Shown: positions 33,069 through 42,578, counted from the stretch's first letter. The stretch: 64,000 nucleotides of DNA from Onstottus_B sp049273855 (GCA_049273855.1 JBASRN010000022.1:1-64000); one strand, 5' to 3'. The notes: a model not told the origin generated them from the letters alone. Numbers and translations: made by a program.

Positions 33069-33090
33069 GCGGCGGTAAATCGCCGCTTTC
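33069..33090 (+). terminator. hairpin terminator after glycine-zipper gene
   Basis: GCGGCG (33069-33074) pairs with CGCCGC (33081-33086) around GTAAAT, then TTTC. It is 8 bp past the stop codon. The T-run is short, so the call is modest. Confidence 0.45.
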
Positions 33091-33212
33091 GGGCGCGGGC
33101 ACTCTCTCTAAATTCGTCCGCGCTCATTCTGCAGGCTCGGCGGTGTTTGGGCATCGCCGGGCCGTCTGTTTTTGACCGACCCGCCAAACCCGTCTCAACG
33201 CCTTAAGTGCCA

Positions 33213-34151
33213 TCAGTCAGTCAGAATGTTCTTGTAGACCTGTGTATCCACGTTGCCGCCGCTCACGACGCAGCACACCGAGCGGCCGCGATAGCGATCT
33301 GGGTCGGTCAAAAGCGCACCGATCGCGAGTGCGCCCGTCGGCTCGGCTTTCAGGTTCGCAAGCGAGAACATCAGCCGCACCGCTTCTTTGATGTTCTCTT
33401 CGGGCACTTCGACGATTCCGCCTAATCCATCCTTCAAAATCGCCCAGTTGTGCTGTCCCACGCTGAGAGTGCGCGCCCCGTCGGCGATTGTTTGGGGTTC
33501 AGCCTCGTTAGTAACGATGTGCCCCGCTCGAAGCGAACGCGCCGCATCGTTAGCCAGCAGCGGCTCCGCCCCGACGACTTGAATGTCTCGGCGTGAGGCG
33601 CGGATGCCGGTGATGAGTCCCGATGTGAGCCCGCCGCCTCCGACTGGCGCGACGACTACGTCGAACACGCGGCCGAGCGCGGCGATTTCTTCTCCAAGAC
33701 TCGCATTACCCCCGATTACCAACTCATCGTCGAACGCGCTTGCAACGAAAGCGTCGGGACTGGCAGCCGCAAGCTCAGCGACGCGGGCTGCCCGGCTCGT
33801 TTGAGCCACGTCGATCAAGTCGACCTCGCCGCCGTACTCACGCACCGCGTCGATCTTCACTTGAGCGGAAGTCGCGGGCATCACGATGGTGCAGGACTTG
33901 CCTAGCAAAGAGCATGCATAGGCCATCGCTTGGCCGAAGTTCCCGGAGGAAGCCGCGATGATCTTGTTTTCCTGGACCTGCGAAGCGACGTTGTAAGCCG
34001 CCCTGAACTTGAAGCTGCCGGTGTGCTGAAAGGTCTCGCTGGCAATGGTGAGGGACGCACCCAGAAGCTTCGCTAACCGCGGAGCTTCGATGATCGTCGT
34101 CGGTCTTATCACTTCTCGAAGAGGTGGCGCGGATCGTCGAGGTTGTTCCAT
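33213..34151 (-). CDS. threonine/serine dehydratase (PLP)
   Basis: A fold-type II PLP enzyme of 312 residues. HTGSFKFRAAYN contains the PLP lysine, SSGNFGQA is the substrate-binding loop and APVGGGGLTSGL the phosphate-binding glycine loop. It should deaminate L-threonine or L-serine to an oxoacid. It has no C-terminal ACT domain, so it is the catabolic, non-allosteric type, and racemase activity is also possible in this family. It stands between the glycine-zipper gene and two acyl-CoA synthetases. Confidence 0.85.
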   Translation of the reverse strand: MEQPRRSAPPLREVIRPTTIIEAPRLAKLLGASLTIASETFQHTGSFKFRAAYNVASQVQENKIIAASSGNFGQAMAYACSLLGKSCTIVMPATSAQVKIDAVREYGGEVDLIDVAQTSRAARVAELAAASPDAFVASAFDDELVIGGNASLGEEIAALGRVFDVVVAPVGGGGLTSGLITGIRASRRDIQVVGAEPLLANDAARSLRAGHIVTNEAEPQTIADGARTLSVGQHNWAILKDGLGGIVEVPEENIKEAVRLMFSLANLKAEPTGALAIGALLTDPDRYRGRSVCCVVSGGNVDTQVYKNILTD

Positions 34152-34171
34152 ATGTCAAGATCCCTCTGTTT

Positions 34172-34243
34172 GCCACGAGGACACAAAGGCACCAAGGAAA
34201 CACCAAGACTTCGTGCTGCTTTGAGCCTTAGTGCCTTCGTGGC
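34172..34243. repeat. imperfect 19-bp inverted repeat (GCCACGAAGGCAC type)
   Basis: 34172-34190 and 34225-34243 are inverted copies of GCCACGAAGGCACTAAGGC with 16 of 19 matches. A related element occurs at 37647-37722. This type of palindromic intergenic repeat is widespread in environmental bacteria. Confidence 0.55.
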
Positions 34244-34262
34244 GGGTACCTTTCGAAGGTCG

Positions 34263-35825
34263 TTAGTGGACGCGCTTATCGTAACCCGACCAGTATTTCT
34301 CGCGGAGTTCCTTCTTCAATATCTTTCCGGTTCCGCCCTTGGGAAGCTCGGCGAAGAACTCGATCGACTTGGGAACCTTAAATCCGGGTAGTTTTGTCCG
34401 GCAATGATCGATGATGTCTTTCCCAGTCGCGGTCTCGCCGGGCTTTAGCACCACCAGCGCCATTGGTACTTCGCCCCACCGCTCGTCGGGCACGGCAATC
34501 ACCGCGCACTCAAGCACCGCCGGGTGTGAGAAGACGGCTTTCTCGACTTCAATAGAAGCGATGTTCTCGCCGCCTGAGATGATAATGTCCTTCGTGCGAT
34601 CGACGATCAGCAGGTAACCCTCTTCGTCGATCACACCCATATCACCGGTGTGAAGCCAGCCGCCACGCATTACGTTGGCCGTGTCCTCGGGCTGCTTCCA
34701 GTAGCCGTGCATCACATTATCGGCTCGCACGACCACTTCACCGACGCTCACTCCATCGTGGGGAACGGGCCTCTCGTCTGTGTCAAAGATGTCCAGTTCG
34801 ACACCGGGCATGGGGTAGCCGGCCATCGCTTGCCGCCTCCAGCGTTCTTCGTCGGGAAGGCCTTCCAGATGGTTCTTTATGAAGGATTGACTGAGAACGG
34901 GTGTGGTTTCAGTGAGACCATAGCCGCCGTAGCAACGGCAACCGAGCGCGCGCTCGACATCGCGCATCAGCTCCATCGCGGAAGCCGCGCCGCCGATCGC
35001 CACGTAGTCAAGACTCGACAAGTCAAACTCCTTGATCTTCGGATGATGAATCAACGCGGTCGCCATGGTCGGCACCATCGCGAAATTCGTCACTCGCTCG
35101 CGCTGTATCAGCTCGAGCACCTCGGTCGGGTCGAACCTCCTGGTCATCACGTGGCGCGCGCCCATACACGTCAGGGTGTGCGGAGTGCCCCAGCCATTCA
35201 CATGAAACAACGGAATGGTGTGAAGCTGGACGATTGATTCTTTGACTCCCAATCCTCCGATGACCTGCATCGCGTGCATATAGAGATTCCGATGAGTCAT
35301 CATCACGCCTTTCGGGTTCGCGGTCGTTCCCGAGGTGTAAAACAGCTCCGCCAGGTCATCGTCCTGGATATCGGAGGGAGGCGCGAAACTGGCTTCGGCA
35401 GCCGCAAGAAGCGGTTCGTACTGGCTCTCGATTGCGATGTAGTGTCTTACGGTTGCGCACTGCGGGCGCAGTGCGTCTACCAGCGGTTGAAAGTCAGCGT
35501 TGTAGAAGACTGCGACTGATTCCGAGTTGTTAAGAATGTAGGCGATCTCTCCAGGCGTCAGCCTGATGTTCAACGGAAGGAGCACCGAGCCCATCTGCAC
35601 GACGCCGTAGTAGGCTTCGAGCAGTTCGTGCGAGTTATAACCGAGCCACGCGACTCGCTCGCCGCGCGCGATGCCCAGACCGATCAGCGCGTTGGTCAGG
35701 CGATCGCAGCGCTCGCCGTACTCACGGTAAGTGAAGCGCTTGTCTCCGTCGACTATGCCCAGCTTGTTGGGAAATTGCGAGACAGCGCGTTGTTTGAATC
35801 TGATGGGTGTAAGAGTTCGATTCAT
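34263..35825 (-). CDS. fatty-acyl-CoA synthetase (AMP-forming), copy 1
   Basis: A 520-residue member of the ANL adenylating family. FYTSGTTANPKGVMMTHRN is the AMP-binding P-loop, YGGYGLTETTPVL the A5-type motif and GWLHTGDMGVIDEEGYL the A7/A8 region. The C-terminal catalytic lysine lies in PKGGTGKILKKELREKYW. It activates a carboxylic acid, probably medium or long chain, as the CoA thioester. A close paralogue follows on the same strand at 35932. Confidence 0.85.
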   Translation of the reverse strand: MNRTLTPIRFKQRAVSQFPNKLGIVDGDKRFTYREYGERCDRLTNALIGLGIARGERVAWLGYNSHELLEAYYGVVQMGSVLLPLNIRLTPGEIAYILNNSESVAVFYNADFQPLVDALRPQCATVRHYIAIESQYEPLLAAAEASFAPPSDIQDDDLAELFYTSGTTANPKGVMMTHRNLYMHAMQVIGGLGVKESIVQLHTIPLFHVNGWGTPHTLTCMGARHVMTRRFDPTEVLELIQRERVTNFAMVPTMATALIHHPKIKEFDLSSLDYVAIGGAASAMELMRDVERALGCRCYGGYGLTETTPVLSQSFIKNHLEGLPDEERWRRQAMAGYPMPGVELDIFDTDERPVPHDGVSVGEVVVRADNVMHGYWKQPEDTANVMRGGWLHTGDMGVIDEEGYLLIVDRTKDIIISGGENIASIEVEKAVFSHPAVLECAVIAVPDERWGEVPMALVVLKPGETATGKDIIDHCRTKLPGFKVPKSIEFFAELPKGGTGKILKKELREKYWSGYDKRVH

Positions 35826-35837
35826 TTATTCCTGCAA

Positions 35838-35915
35838 GCCGCCGATGAACGCAGATGACGCGGATGGGAGAAGCCGCTTTTCCTATCTGTGTTCATTTGT
35901 GTTCATCCGTGGTTC
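35838..35915. repeat. imperfect inverted repeat (GATGAACACAGATG type)
   Basis: GATGAACGCAGATGACGCGG (35853 onward) is mirrored by CTGTGTTCATTTGTGTTCATCCG (about 35886-35911). This type of repeat is common in intergenic DNA of environmental bacteria. It lies between the two acyl-CoA synthetase genes. Confidence 0.45.
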
Positions 35916-35931
35916 CTTTCTGTTCGTGAAT

Positions 35932-37491
35932 TTAACTGATGAGCCGCGACCGACCCTGCCAGTATTTCTCGCGCAATTGCTTCTTCAATATCTTTCCGGT
36001 GCCACCCTTCGGCAACTCGCCGTCGATGATCTCCACCGAACGCGGCACTTTGTAGTTTGCCAGCCGCTCGCGGCAAAACTCAATGAGGTGTTCGGGCTCG
36101 ACGCGCTCACCGTCGCACAAAGTCACGCAGGCGTGAACTGCCTCACCCCAGTCGGCATCAGGCACCGGGATCACCGCCGCTTCCTTGATCGCCGGGTGCG
36201 CGTAGAGGACGGCTTCGACTTCTGTCGAGTAGACGTTCTCACCCCCGGTCACGATCATGTCTTTTTTGCGATCGACCAGGTAAAGGTAGCCCTCTTCATC
36301 GACGGTCGCCAGATCGCCCGTGCGAAGCCATCCATCGATAAGGGCCAGCTCCGTGTCGGCGGGCCGCTTCCAGTAGCCCGCCATGATGTTCGGCCCGCGC
36401 GCGATGATCTCGCCCACGTCGCCCGGTTTCACATCGTTGCCGTCGGGATCGACCACTCGCACGTCAACGCCCGGCACCGGTTTGCCGCATGAAGCGAGCC
36501 TCCGTTCGGCGTTCTCATCGGTCCTCGCATGATCTTCGGCGGACAGCACGGTCAGAAGAGGCGACGCTTCGGTCAGCCCGTAGCCCTGTCCGAATTGGCA
36601 GCCGAACACTTTCATCGCTCGCCTCAGCACTTCGGGCGCGATAGGCGATGCTCCGTAGGTGATGTGCCGCAACGATGACAGGTCGTATGAATCGAGGCCC
36701 GGCTCCTGGAGCAGGAAGTTGATCATCGTCGGAACAAACAACGCCAGCGAGATTCGCTCTCGTGCAATCGTTTCAAGGACGTGCTTCGGGTCGAATCGTG
36801 GGATGAACGCCTGAGTCGCGCCGCGCGCGGTGTTCGAGAAGACCGCTGCCCCATCTGCAAGGTGAAACATCGGCGCGGAGTGCAGGTAAATGTCCGAAGG
36901 AAGATATTGATAGACGCCTTCCGAATGGGCCATGTTCGAAAGCATGTTAAGGTGCGTGAGCATCACACCCTTCGGCTCGCCGGTCGTGCCCGAAGTGTAG
37001 AACAACCCGAGCAATTCCTTGTCGTCGATCTTCGGCGCGTCAACAAGAGGAGGGCTACTGGCGATCAGTTCTTCATAAGCGACAAAGCCCGGGGCGGGAT
37101 GATCGGCGATTGAGATAAACTGCTCGACCGTTTCAAGCTGCGAGCGAACCGCTTCAAGCGCCGGCGTGAGCGCGGCGTCAACTGCAATCGCGCGCGAACC
37201 GGAGTGGTCGAGGATGTACTTGATCTCCCTGGGAGGAATGCGGAAGTTGATTGGGACCGCGACGGCGCCGATCTGCGCGATGCCGTAATACAGCTCGAAG
37301 AACCGATGACAGTTGAGCGCCAGGACCGCGACCCGATCGCCCCGCTCGATTCCTAGTCCGAGTAACGCCGTTGAAAGCCGATCGACTCGTTCGTTGAGTT
37401 CGCTGAAGGTATACCGTGTGCTTCCGCAGATCGCCGCCGTCTTGCTAGGGCTGGAAGCCACGGACTTCTTGAGCCCGTCAACGATGCTCAT
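35932..37491 (-). CDS. fatty-acyl-CoA synthetase (AMP-forming), copy 2
   Basis: The start is placed at ATG 37491 (MSIVDGLKKSVASSPSK), giving 519 residues as in its neighbour; the frame is open 62 codons further but that part is repeat-derived. FYTSGTTGEPKGVMLTHLN, GQGYGLTEASPLLT, GWLRTGDLATVDEEGYLY and PKGGTGKILKKQLREKYW are the ANL-family motifs. It and the gene at 34263 share most motifs and the whole C-terminus, so they are tandem paralogues, probably with different chain-length preference. Confidence 0.85.
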   Translation of the reverse strand: MSIVDGLKKSVASSPSKTAAICGSTRYTFSELNERVDRLSTALLGLGIERGDRVAVLALNCHRFFELYYGIAQIGAVAVPINFRIPPREIKYILDHSGSRAIAVDAALTPALEAVRSQLETVEQFISIADHPAPGFVAYEELIASSPPLVDAPKIDDKELLGLFYTSGTTGEPKGVMLTHLNMLSNMAHSEGVYQYLPSDIYLHSAPMFHLADGAAVFSNTARGATQAFIPRFDPKHVLETIARERISLALFVPTMINFLLQEPGLDSYDLSSLRHITYGASPIAPEVLRRAMKVFGCQFGQGYGLTEASPLLTVLSAEDHARTDENAERRLASCGKPVPGVDVRVVDPDGNDVKPGDVGEIIARGPNIMAGYWKRPADTELALIDGWLRTGDLATVDEEGYLYLVDRKKDMIVTGGENVYSTEVEAVLYAHPAIKEAAVIPVPDADWGEAVHACVTLCDGERVEPEHLIEFCRERLANYKVPRSVEIIDGELPKGGTGKILKKQLREKYWQGRSRLIS

Positions 37492-37646
37492 CGGGGACCC
37501 CGCTAGATTGTCGTTTGAATCGCTCAAAGCCGCGCTCACTGGCCTCGAGTGCAGGCAACCATCGCACAACTGGAGTTGGCTTGTAAAGCCCGCCAATGCT
37601 CGGGTAGTGGGGTAATAATGTGTTGATGCCTGGTGCCGCCGCTCCT

Positions 37647-37722
37647 GCCACGAAGACACTGAGACACAAAGCCGCACAAAGAAAAGCTTTGTGAAGCTTC
37701 GTGTCGTTGGTGACTTAGTGGC
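37647..37722. repeat. inverted repeat related to the one at 34172
   Basis: GCCACGAAGACACTGAGACAC at the left (from 37647) is mirrored at the right by a stretch ending GTGACTTAGTGGC (37722). An internal AAAGAAAAGCTTTGTG can fold. It lies upstream of the acyl-CoA synthetase gene. Confidence 0.5.
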
Positions 37723-37847
37723 GAGACTCTTCTCAACACGCTATTGCACCACTACCAATGCTCGCGCCAGCGCACTATGCATCAACACCGCGCGCGATGA
37801 ATTCGAACAATGTTAGAATCGTCGAGCACCGCAACCAGGGTGAGATA

Positions 37848-39854
37848 GTGACCACGCAATCTTTTCTGTCAGCGCTTGTTTGCATAGCCATCGCGTCTGG
37901 TTCGACTACGTCTCGGACCTCTCAGTCGCGACAGCAGGAGCAACCTTCCCAGAACAACGTTCGCAGGAACCCGCGAGCCACAACCACGGCGAGGGCAAGC
38001 GCTGACTCGATCAAGACAATCCGTTCGCTTGACCGCATCGAATCGCAAGCTGATTTCGACCGGTTAGCGCGAGTCTACTATCGAGGGCGGTTCTACGCCT
38101 TGCCGCACATGATGTTCGTGATCGATCGGCGAGCTGGCGATCGCGTCTACTACGTCAACTCGAACGCGTACAAGTTTCACAAGGATTTCGTCAACGCAAC
38201 CTACCTGTCGCTCGAGCGCGGGCGTGCCTTCTACGAAAACAACTATCTGAAGGCGGATAGACGCTTCATTCTTGGGACAATTGCGTTTCAAACGGCGTCC
38301 GGCAAGTTCACGTTCGAATTCTGGGAAGGCGACCGCCTAACCGGTGAATTGCTCGCCGAGGGCCACGCGTCTTTAACCGGGAGTTTCTTCGCGAAGCTCT
38401 CCTTCAAGCCGAATTCGCTCGCTCAAGAAAAACTCGCCGCGATGGTAAACGCCGACCGCGGAACAACCCCGATCCCGGTGCTTACAGCGCGCGAGCTTGC
38501 GGCGGACGGGCAGTATCAACCACTCAATCTCGGCGCGGGGATTGGCCAGCTTCGAATACTCGACCGCGTGACTCCGGAGACCGTCATCGATCGCAACCAG
38601 ATCGTCATCTTCAAGGAAGCGCCCGTGCAACTGACGCCTCTTTCGGGGATCATCACCACCGAGACCGCTTCGCCTCTGTCACACGTCAACATGCTCGCGA
38701 AGTCGTGGGGCATTCCGAACGCGCGAATCAGGAACGCCGACGAGCTCTTCAAACAACTCGAAGGCAAGTACGTCCGGCTCGAAGTCGGCGAGAACGACTA
38801 CAGCCTTGCACCCGCCGACCCGCGGGAGGTGGAAGACCGGAATCGCCAGTGGATGAAGCGCGGCGATCTGGTCACGCCTCGCGCTGATCTCGACTACGAT
38901 CGACTGACGGATCTCAGCAGTCAACGAGCGCGCCACGCGCTTCGGTTCGGAGCGAAATCTGCGAACCTGGGCGAGTTAATGAACGCGCGGCTGCCCGGGC
39001 TTCGGGTCCCGCCTGGATTCGCGATCCCGTTTCGCAGCTACCAGGAATTCATTCGCCTGAATAGGCTTGAAGAGCGCATCGCATCGACTGTGGAAGAAGA
39101 CCGGTTCGTTCACGATCCAAGGTACCGCAGGACGCGGCTCGCCGAGATTCGCCTGTGGATTCAGTCCGGCAAGCATGACGACGCTTTCAAAGAGAAAGTA
39201 CTCGCAAAGGTTCATCGCGAATACGCAGGGAAAGGTCTGTTCGCACGAAGCTCAACCAATGCCGAGGACCTTCCGAACTTTAGCGGCGCGGGCTTGTACA
39301 CGACCGTGCCCAACCTGCGCGGCGACCAGCAACTGCTTGAAGCGATAAAGACGGTTTGGGCGTCGGTCTGGAACTACGAAGCGTACGAAGCGCGCGAGAG
39401 CTTCGGGATGAACCATTTTGGAGTTTACCCGGCGGTGTTGATTCAGGAGGGAATCGACGCCGACAGCGCCGGGGTCGTGATCACGACTGATCCATTCAAC
39501 CCTGCCGATCGCGGGGCGGTTTACATCAATGCCAAGCGCGGACTCGGAATAAAAGTTGTCGAGGGAAAACGGGTTGCCGAGCAAATCATCTATCGCCCTC
39601 GCTCGGGGACCCTTCAGGTGCTGACTCGCTCGGACGAAGACACGATGCTTGCGTTTGATGAACGCGGCGGCATAAGGGAACTCAAGATCGAGCAGCATCG
39701 CGCGGTGCTCACCGATCAGATGGCGAGACGGCTGGCTGGAGCGGCGATTCAGATCAAACGCATATTTGGCGGGCGCGACCAGGACATCGAGTGGGTCTAC
39801 TCGAAGGAACGGCTGTTTATTGTTCAGTCGCGTCCTTACGTCGAGGGAAACTAG
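37848..39854 (+). CDS. exported glucan-water-dikinase-like phosphotransferase
   Basis: From GTG 37848 (AGGGTGAG upstream) the product is 668 residues with a signal-like N-terminus (SFLSALVCIAIASG). Residues about 90-215 are an unassigned domain. Next is a swivelling phosphohistidine domain with ETASPLSHVNMLAKSWG (H279), then a C-terminal PEP/pyruvate-dikinase ATP-binding domain (FGAKSANLGEL, FARSSTNAEDLPNFSGAG, DIEWVYSKERLFIVQSRP). The order histidine domain then ATP-grasp, with no PEP TIM barrel, is that of plant glucan water dikinase and not of PpsA or PpdK. The acceptor may be a glycan. An exported ATP-dependent enzyme is odd, so the signal should be treated with care. Confidence 0.65.
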   Translation: MTTQSFLSALVCIAIASGSTTSRTSQSRQQEQPSQNNVRRNPRATTTARASADSIKTIRSLDRIESQADFDRLARVYYRGRFYALPHMMFVIDRRAGDRVYYVNSNAYKFHKDFVNATYLSLERGRAFYENNYLKADRRFILGTIAFQTASGKFTFEFWEGDRLTGELLAEGHASLTGSFFAKLSFKPNSLAQEKLAAMVNADRGTTPIPVLTARELAADGQYQPLNLGAGIGQLRILDRVTPETVIDRNQIVIFKEAPVQLTPLSGIITTETASPLSHVNMLAKSWGIPNARIRNADELFKQLEGKYVRLEVGENDYSLAPADPREVEDRNRQWMKRGDLVTPRADLDYDRLTDLSSQRARHALRFGAKSANLGELMNARLPGLRVPPGFAIPFRSYQEFIRLNRLEERIASTVEEDRFVHDPRYRRTRLAEIRLWIQSGKHDDAFKEKVLAKVHREYAGKGLFARSSTNAEDLPNFSGAGLYTTVPNLRGDQQLLEAIKTVWASVWNYEAYEARESFGMNHFGVYPAVLIQEGIDADSAGVVITTDPFNPADRGAVYINAKRGLGIKVVEGKRVAEQIIYRPRSGTLQVLTRSDEDTMLAFDERGGIRELKIEQHRAVLTDQMARRLAGAAIQIKRIFGGRDQDIEWVYSKERLFIVQSRPYVEGN

Positions 39855-39869
39855 AAGCAGCACTCGAGG

Positions 39870-39945
39870 GCATGGAGTTCCGGCTTTAGCCGGGTTGTGC
39901 CGGGCGACCGCAAAGCCCAACCCGATGATGGAACGTAGCTCGGAG
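39870..39945. repeat. overlapping hairpins after the dikinase-like gene
   Basis: CCGGCT-TT-AGCCGG (39880-39893) and CGGGTTG/CAACCCG (39891-39897 with 39918-39924) overlap, so only one can form at a time. No T-run follows. It is probably an extragenic palindrome that also ends transcription weakly. Confidence 0.45.
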
Positions 39946-40057
39946 TTACACCGCGACTCTGGCGACTGCCGTGCGGATCGACAGCGGAGCCTCAAAGGTC
40001 AACACGCGACCGCCCGTCCTAATAGTAACTCCTTAGAAGTCCTGGGCGATGGTGGCT

Positions 40058-40447
40058 TCAAACTACCTTTGGAACCTCTTGTTCGGTTCGGATGACCACA
40101 AGCTCCTGAATGACCGAGGTCGCGATCCGTTCGGCCCCCTTTGTCGAATACAGATAGAACAAGACTCTTGCGCCCGTCTTGAGGTCATAAGAAGTTTCAC
40201 GCTTCGCATTCGACTCCTGGGCGAACGACTCGATCAAAACTGCATCGAGAGTATTGTTGCCGAGCGCTCCACCGGTCAGCACACCTCGCCTTTTGGCGGG
40301 ATCGGTTATCAGGAATCTATAAGAGCTATTCCTGGTCCGGATCACGACCTTGTCTTTCGGGTTTAAGTCGTCGAAATCGATGCTCATCTGAGATTGTCCG
40401 GGAAAGTGAGTCCACTCTCCGCTGTCAAGAACAACGTGACCGTCCAT
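40058..40447 (-). CDS. hypothetical protein, 129 residues
   Basis: ATG 40447 has a strong GGAGGGAG eight bases upstream, so I prefer it to TTG 40462. The product is soluble and beta-rich (MSIDFDDLNPKDKVVIRTRN, SYRFLITDPAKRRGVLTGG, GARVLFYLYSTKGAERIATSV). The GVLTGGALG segment looks like a tight turn and is not a nucleotide loop. Family not recognised. No partner gene is nearby. Confidence 0.65.
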   Translation of the reverse strand: MDGHVVLDSGEWTHFPGQSQMSIDFDDLNPKDKVVIRTRNSSYRFLITDPAKRRGVLTGGALGNNTLDAVLIESFAQESNAKRETSYDLKTGARVLFYLYSTKGAERIATSVIQELVVIRTEQEVPKVV

Positions 40448-40804
40448 AACGTCTCCCTCCAATAAAGTGAAGCCACTTGTTTCGTTGGGCTCCCTAATCG
40501 AACGAGCGCATTAGATCATATTGGTGACGGCAGCACATCGGCGCGCGCTCCCAATTTTAGCGGCAGCGGGAGACCAATTATCACGATACAAGTCGTGAGG
40601 TTTGCGCCATCCAGGATGGCATAATTGTGCCGAAGTGTTATTGGAGAGAATTTGGTGATTGGGGCTGCAAATCCAGCATCAAAAGCTCATCCGGTTCAGA
40701 TGTTTGATCAGGGCCGATGTGGAAACGGGCGGTGACGGGACAAGCGAAACTCGCCGCCGCACCACCCGCATCCCGAGGTCGGAACGTCCTTAAATGTAAC
40801 GTTG
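40448..40804. other. gene-free stretch
   Basis: It lies between two minus-strand genes. It should hold the promoter of the gene ending at 40058. I see no convincing -35/-10 pair, repeat or small frame with a ribosome site. Confidence 0.4.
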
Positions 40805-41893
40805 TCAATTCCTGGGCCGCGCGGTCTTAACGAGCATTTCCGTGCCGTTGTCGAGGATCAAGTCCTTGTTGCCTTCGATAGCGACTGTTCCGACGCCGGC
40901 CGCGCCTCCGATGATTGCGCCTAGCACTGCGCCCTTTCCTCCGCCGGCGATCCCGCCAAGGATCGCACCAGCCGCCGCTCCGACTCCCCCGCGGACCTGC
41001 GAGTCCTTAGTCCGGCTGCTTGTTTCGACGTTTCCTTCTTCGTCAACCTTCTTGACGTGTTCGGATTCGTACACCCTCTGCAGGTCTGCCGCGAAGGGCA
41101 ACTGGCGCCCGCTGGGCAGGGTGATTGTGTCAAACTCGAAAGACAGCTCGGTCTTTCCGCTGATGCGGCCGGAGCGGTTGAGCTTCGAGATGTGGCCGAC
41201 GACCGTTGCTCCCTCAAACTCCGAGGGCTCGACGACTACGGCATTGAAGGAGTCGCCCACGCGGTTAGTTTTTGTGTCGATCTTCGAGGTCAGGCGCAGC
41301 TTCATGTCGAGGTCGCCGGGCACGTTAACCGGAGCACGATCTCTGTCACGTTGTCTGCCTCGTTCTCCACGGGGCCGATTATCGCGCGAGGCGTCCCTCG
41401 CCTCTTGCTCGTCGCGCGCTCGCTGCGCGTCCGCTTGTTCCTGCGCTCGTTGTGCATCCGCTTGTGCGCGCGCTCGTTGGGCATCGGCAAGCGCAGCGGC
41501 CTTCGCAAGAACAGCCGCGTTTGCGGGAACTACGACATTACGCGCTCGCCCGTAATACGCATCGGCGTATCCCAGCTCGAACCCGAGGTCGTAACCCTGG
41601 CTGTACTCCTCGGATGTTGCGAACTGCGGCGCGAACGATTGATCTCTGCGCTGATACGCATCTGAGCGCTGGAAATCACGCGGGACTCCCTTGCTCCAAT
41701 CCGTCTGCCCCTGCTTGAACCCGTCACCGTAGCCTTTCTGGTAGCCCTGCCCGTAAACCGTCTGCGGTTGAGCTTTCTTGACTTGCGCTCGAGACGTCTT
41801 CTTCTGTGCGAACGCCTCCACCGGAGCCGCCGAAACGAGTACGCTCGACAGCAGCGCCACTGTTGCGCAGAATAGTCCAAATGTCTTTCTCAT
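40805..41893 (-). CDS. exported protein with Ala/Gln/Arg repeats and glycine zipper
   Basis: AAGGAAGG precedes ATG 41893 and a signal peptide ends near VEAFAQ. Residues 45-120 are Gly/Tyr/Gln-rich (GQGYQKGYGDGFKQGQ). Residues about 128-175 are tandem DAQRAR-type heptads that form a charged helix. There follows a basic Arg/Asp stretch, a beta domain of about 100 residues (LRLTSKIDTKTNRVGDSFNA, LPSGRQLPFAADLQ) and a glycine zipper (GGVGAAAGAILGGIAGG). It is probably envelope-associated. The beta domain resembles exported glycine-zipper proteins of the same phylum; function unknown. Confidence 0.7.
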   Translation of the reverse strand: MRKTFGLFCATVALLSSVLVSAAPVEAFAQKKTSRAQVKKAQPQTVYGQGYQKGYGDGFKQGQTDWSKGVPRDFQRSDAYQRRDQSFAPQFATSEEYSQGYDLGFELGYADAYYGRARNVVVPANAAVLAKAAALADAQRARAQADAQRAQEQADAQRARDEQEARDASRDNRPRGERGRQRDRDRAPVNVPGDLDMKLRLTSKIDTKTNRVGDSFNAVVVEPSEFEGATVVGHISKLNRSGRISGKTELSFEFDTITLPSGRQLPFAADLQRVYESEHVKKVDEEGNVETSSRTKDSQVRGGVGAAAGAILGGIAGGGKGAVLGAIIGGAAGVGTVAIEGNKDLILDNGTEMLVKTARPRN

Positions 41894-42197
41894 GGTGATT
41901 GCCTTCCTTATGATCCCACTTGTGCCGAAATAGTGTTGAGCTTGATGCCGTTTTCGTTGGCCACTCTTGGCTCGGGCGTCATCAACTTGTTTGCCGCTGG
42001 TAAGAGCCGAACATCGAAGTAATCAAACTTAAAGGTAGCGCTAAAGGGGTGACAGCGTCAACGAGCCCGATCGAAGGATTGCAGCGTATATCGAGCGCAC
42101 AAATCGCGCACGTTCAGCTATGCACCGCATGACTGACTGGCGGCGAGCTGTGTATAAACACCGACCCGTCGTTACTACGTTTATGGTTGTGCGCTGA
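41894..42197. other. gene-free stretch
   Basis: Upstream of the gene at 41893 and downstream of the membrane protein at 42198. It presumably carries the promoter of the exported protein. No clear promoter, repeat or small gene is seen. Confidence 0.4.
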
Positions 42198-42458
42198 TCA
42201 CGCAGCCGATCTGCTGCGGATCATCCGCCACAGCCACAGCAACAAGATCGCTCCCAAGATCGAAAGGAGTATGCCGCCAGGCCGGAAGCCGCCGGTTTCG
42301 CTCCGCCAGATCAGGGTGGCTACGAAACCGCCCACGAACGAGCCGGCGATCCCAAGAATGATGGTCATCAAAATGCCCATCGGGTCCTTGCCCGGCATGA
42401 TCAACCGCGCAAGCGCGCCTGCGATCAGCCCAACGATCACCATTCCGATAATGTGCAT
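42198..42458 (-). CDS. GlsB/YeaQ/YmgE family membrane stress protein
   Basis: An 86-residue protein with three membrane helices (IIGMVIVGLIAGALARLIM, ILMTIILGIAGSFVGGF, GGILLSILGAILLLWLW) and the family turn PGKDPMG. AAAGGAGA precedes the ATG. This 'transglycosylase-associated' family is small, common and stress-linked in several bacteria, but its biochemical role is unknown. Confidence 0.85.
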   Translation of the reverse strand: MHIIGMVIVGLIAGALARLIMPGKDPMGILMTIILGIAGSFVGGFVATLIWRSETGGFRPGGILLSILGAILLLWLWRMIRSRSAA

Positions 42459-42481
42459 ACAAAAGGTCTCCTTTGAAAGAG

Positions 42482-42578
42482 GTCCGTAGCCAGTAGCCCG
42501 TAGTTGGCAAGCTGGCTTAATCGCCTGCGTTCGAACTACTGACTACCGACCGCCTACTGACTACTGGATACTGACTGT
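42482..42578. repeat. dispersed repeat copy 1 (GTAG/CTAC units around a core)
   Basis: GTAG-type units (TCCGTAGCCAGTAGCCCGTAG) lie left of a core GCTGGCTTAATCGCCTGCGTTC, with inverted CTAC units (ACTACTGACTACCGACC) to the right. The core and first right-hand units (42511-42546) match the copy at 42831 in 30 of 36 positions. Confidence 0.6.
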
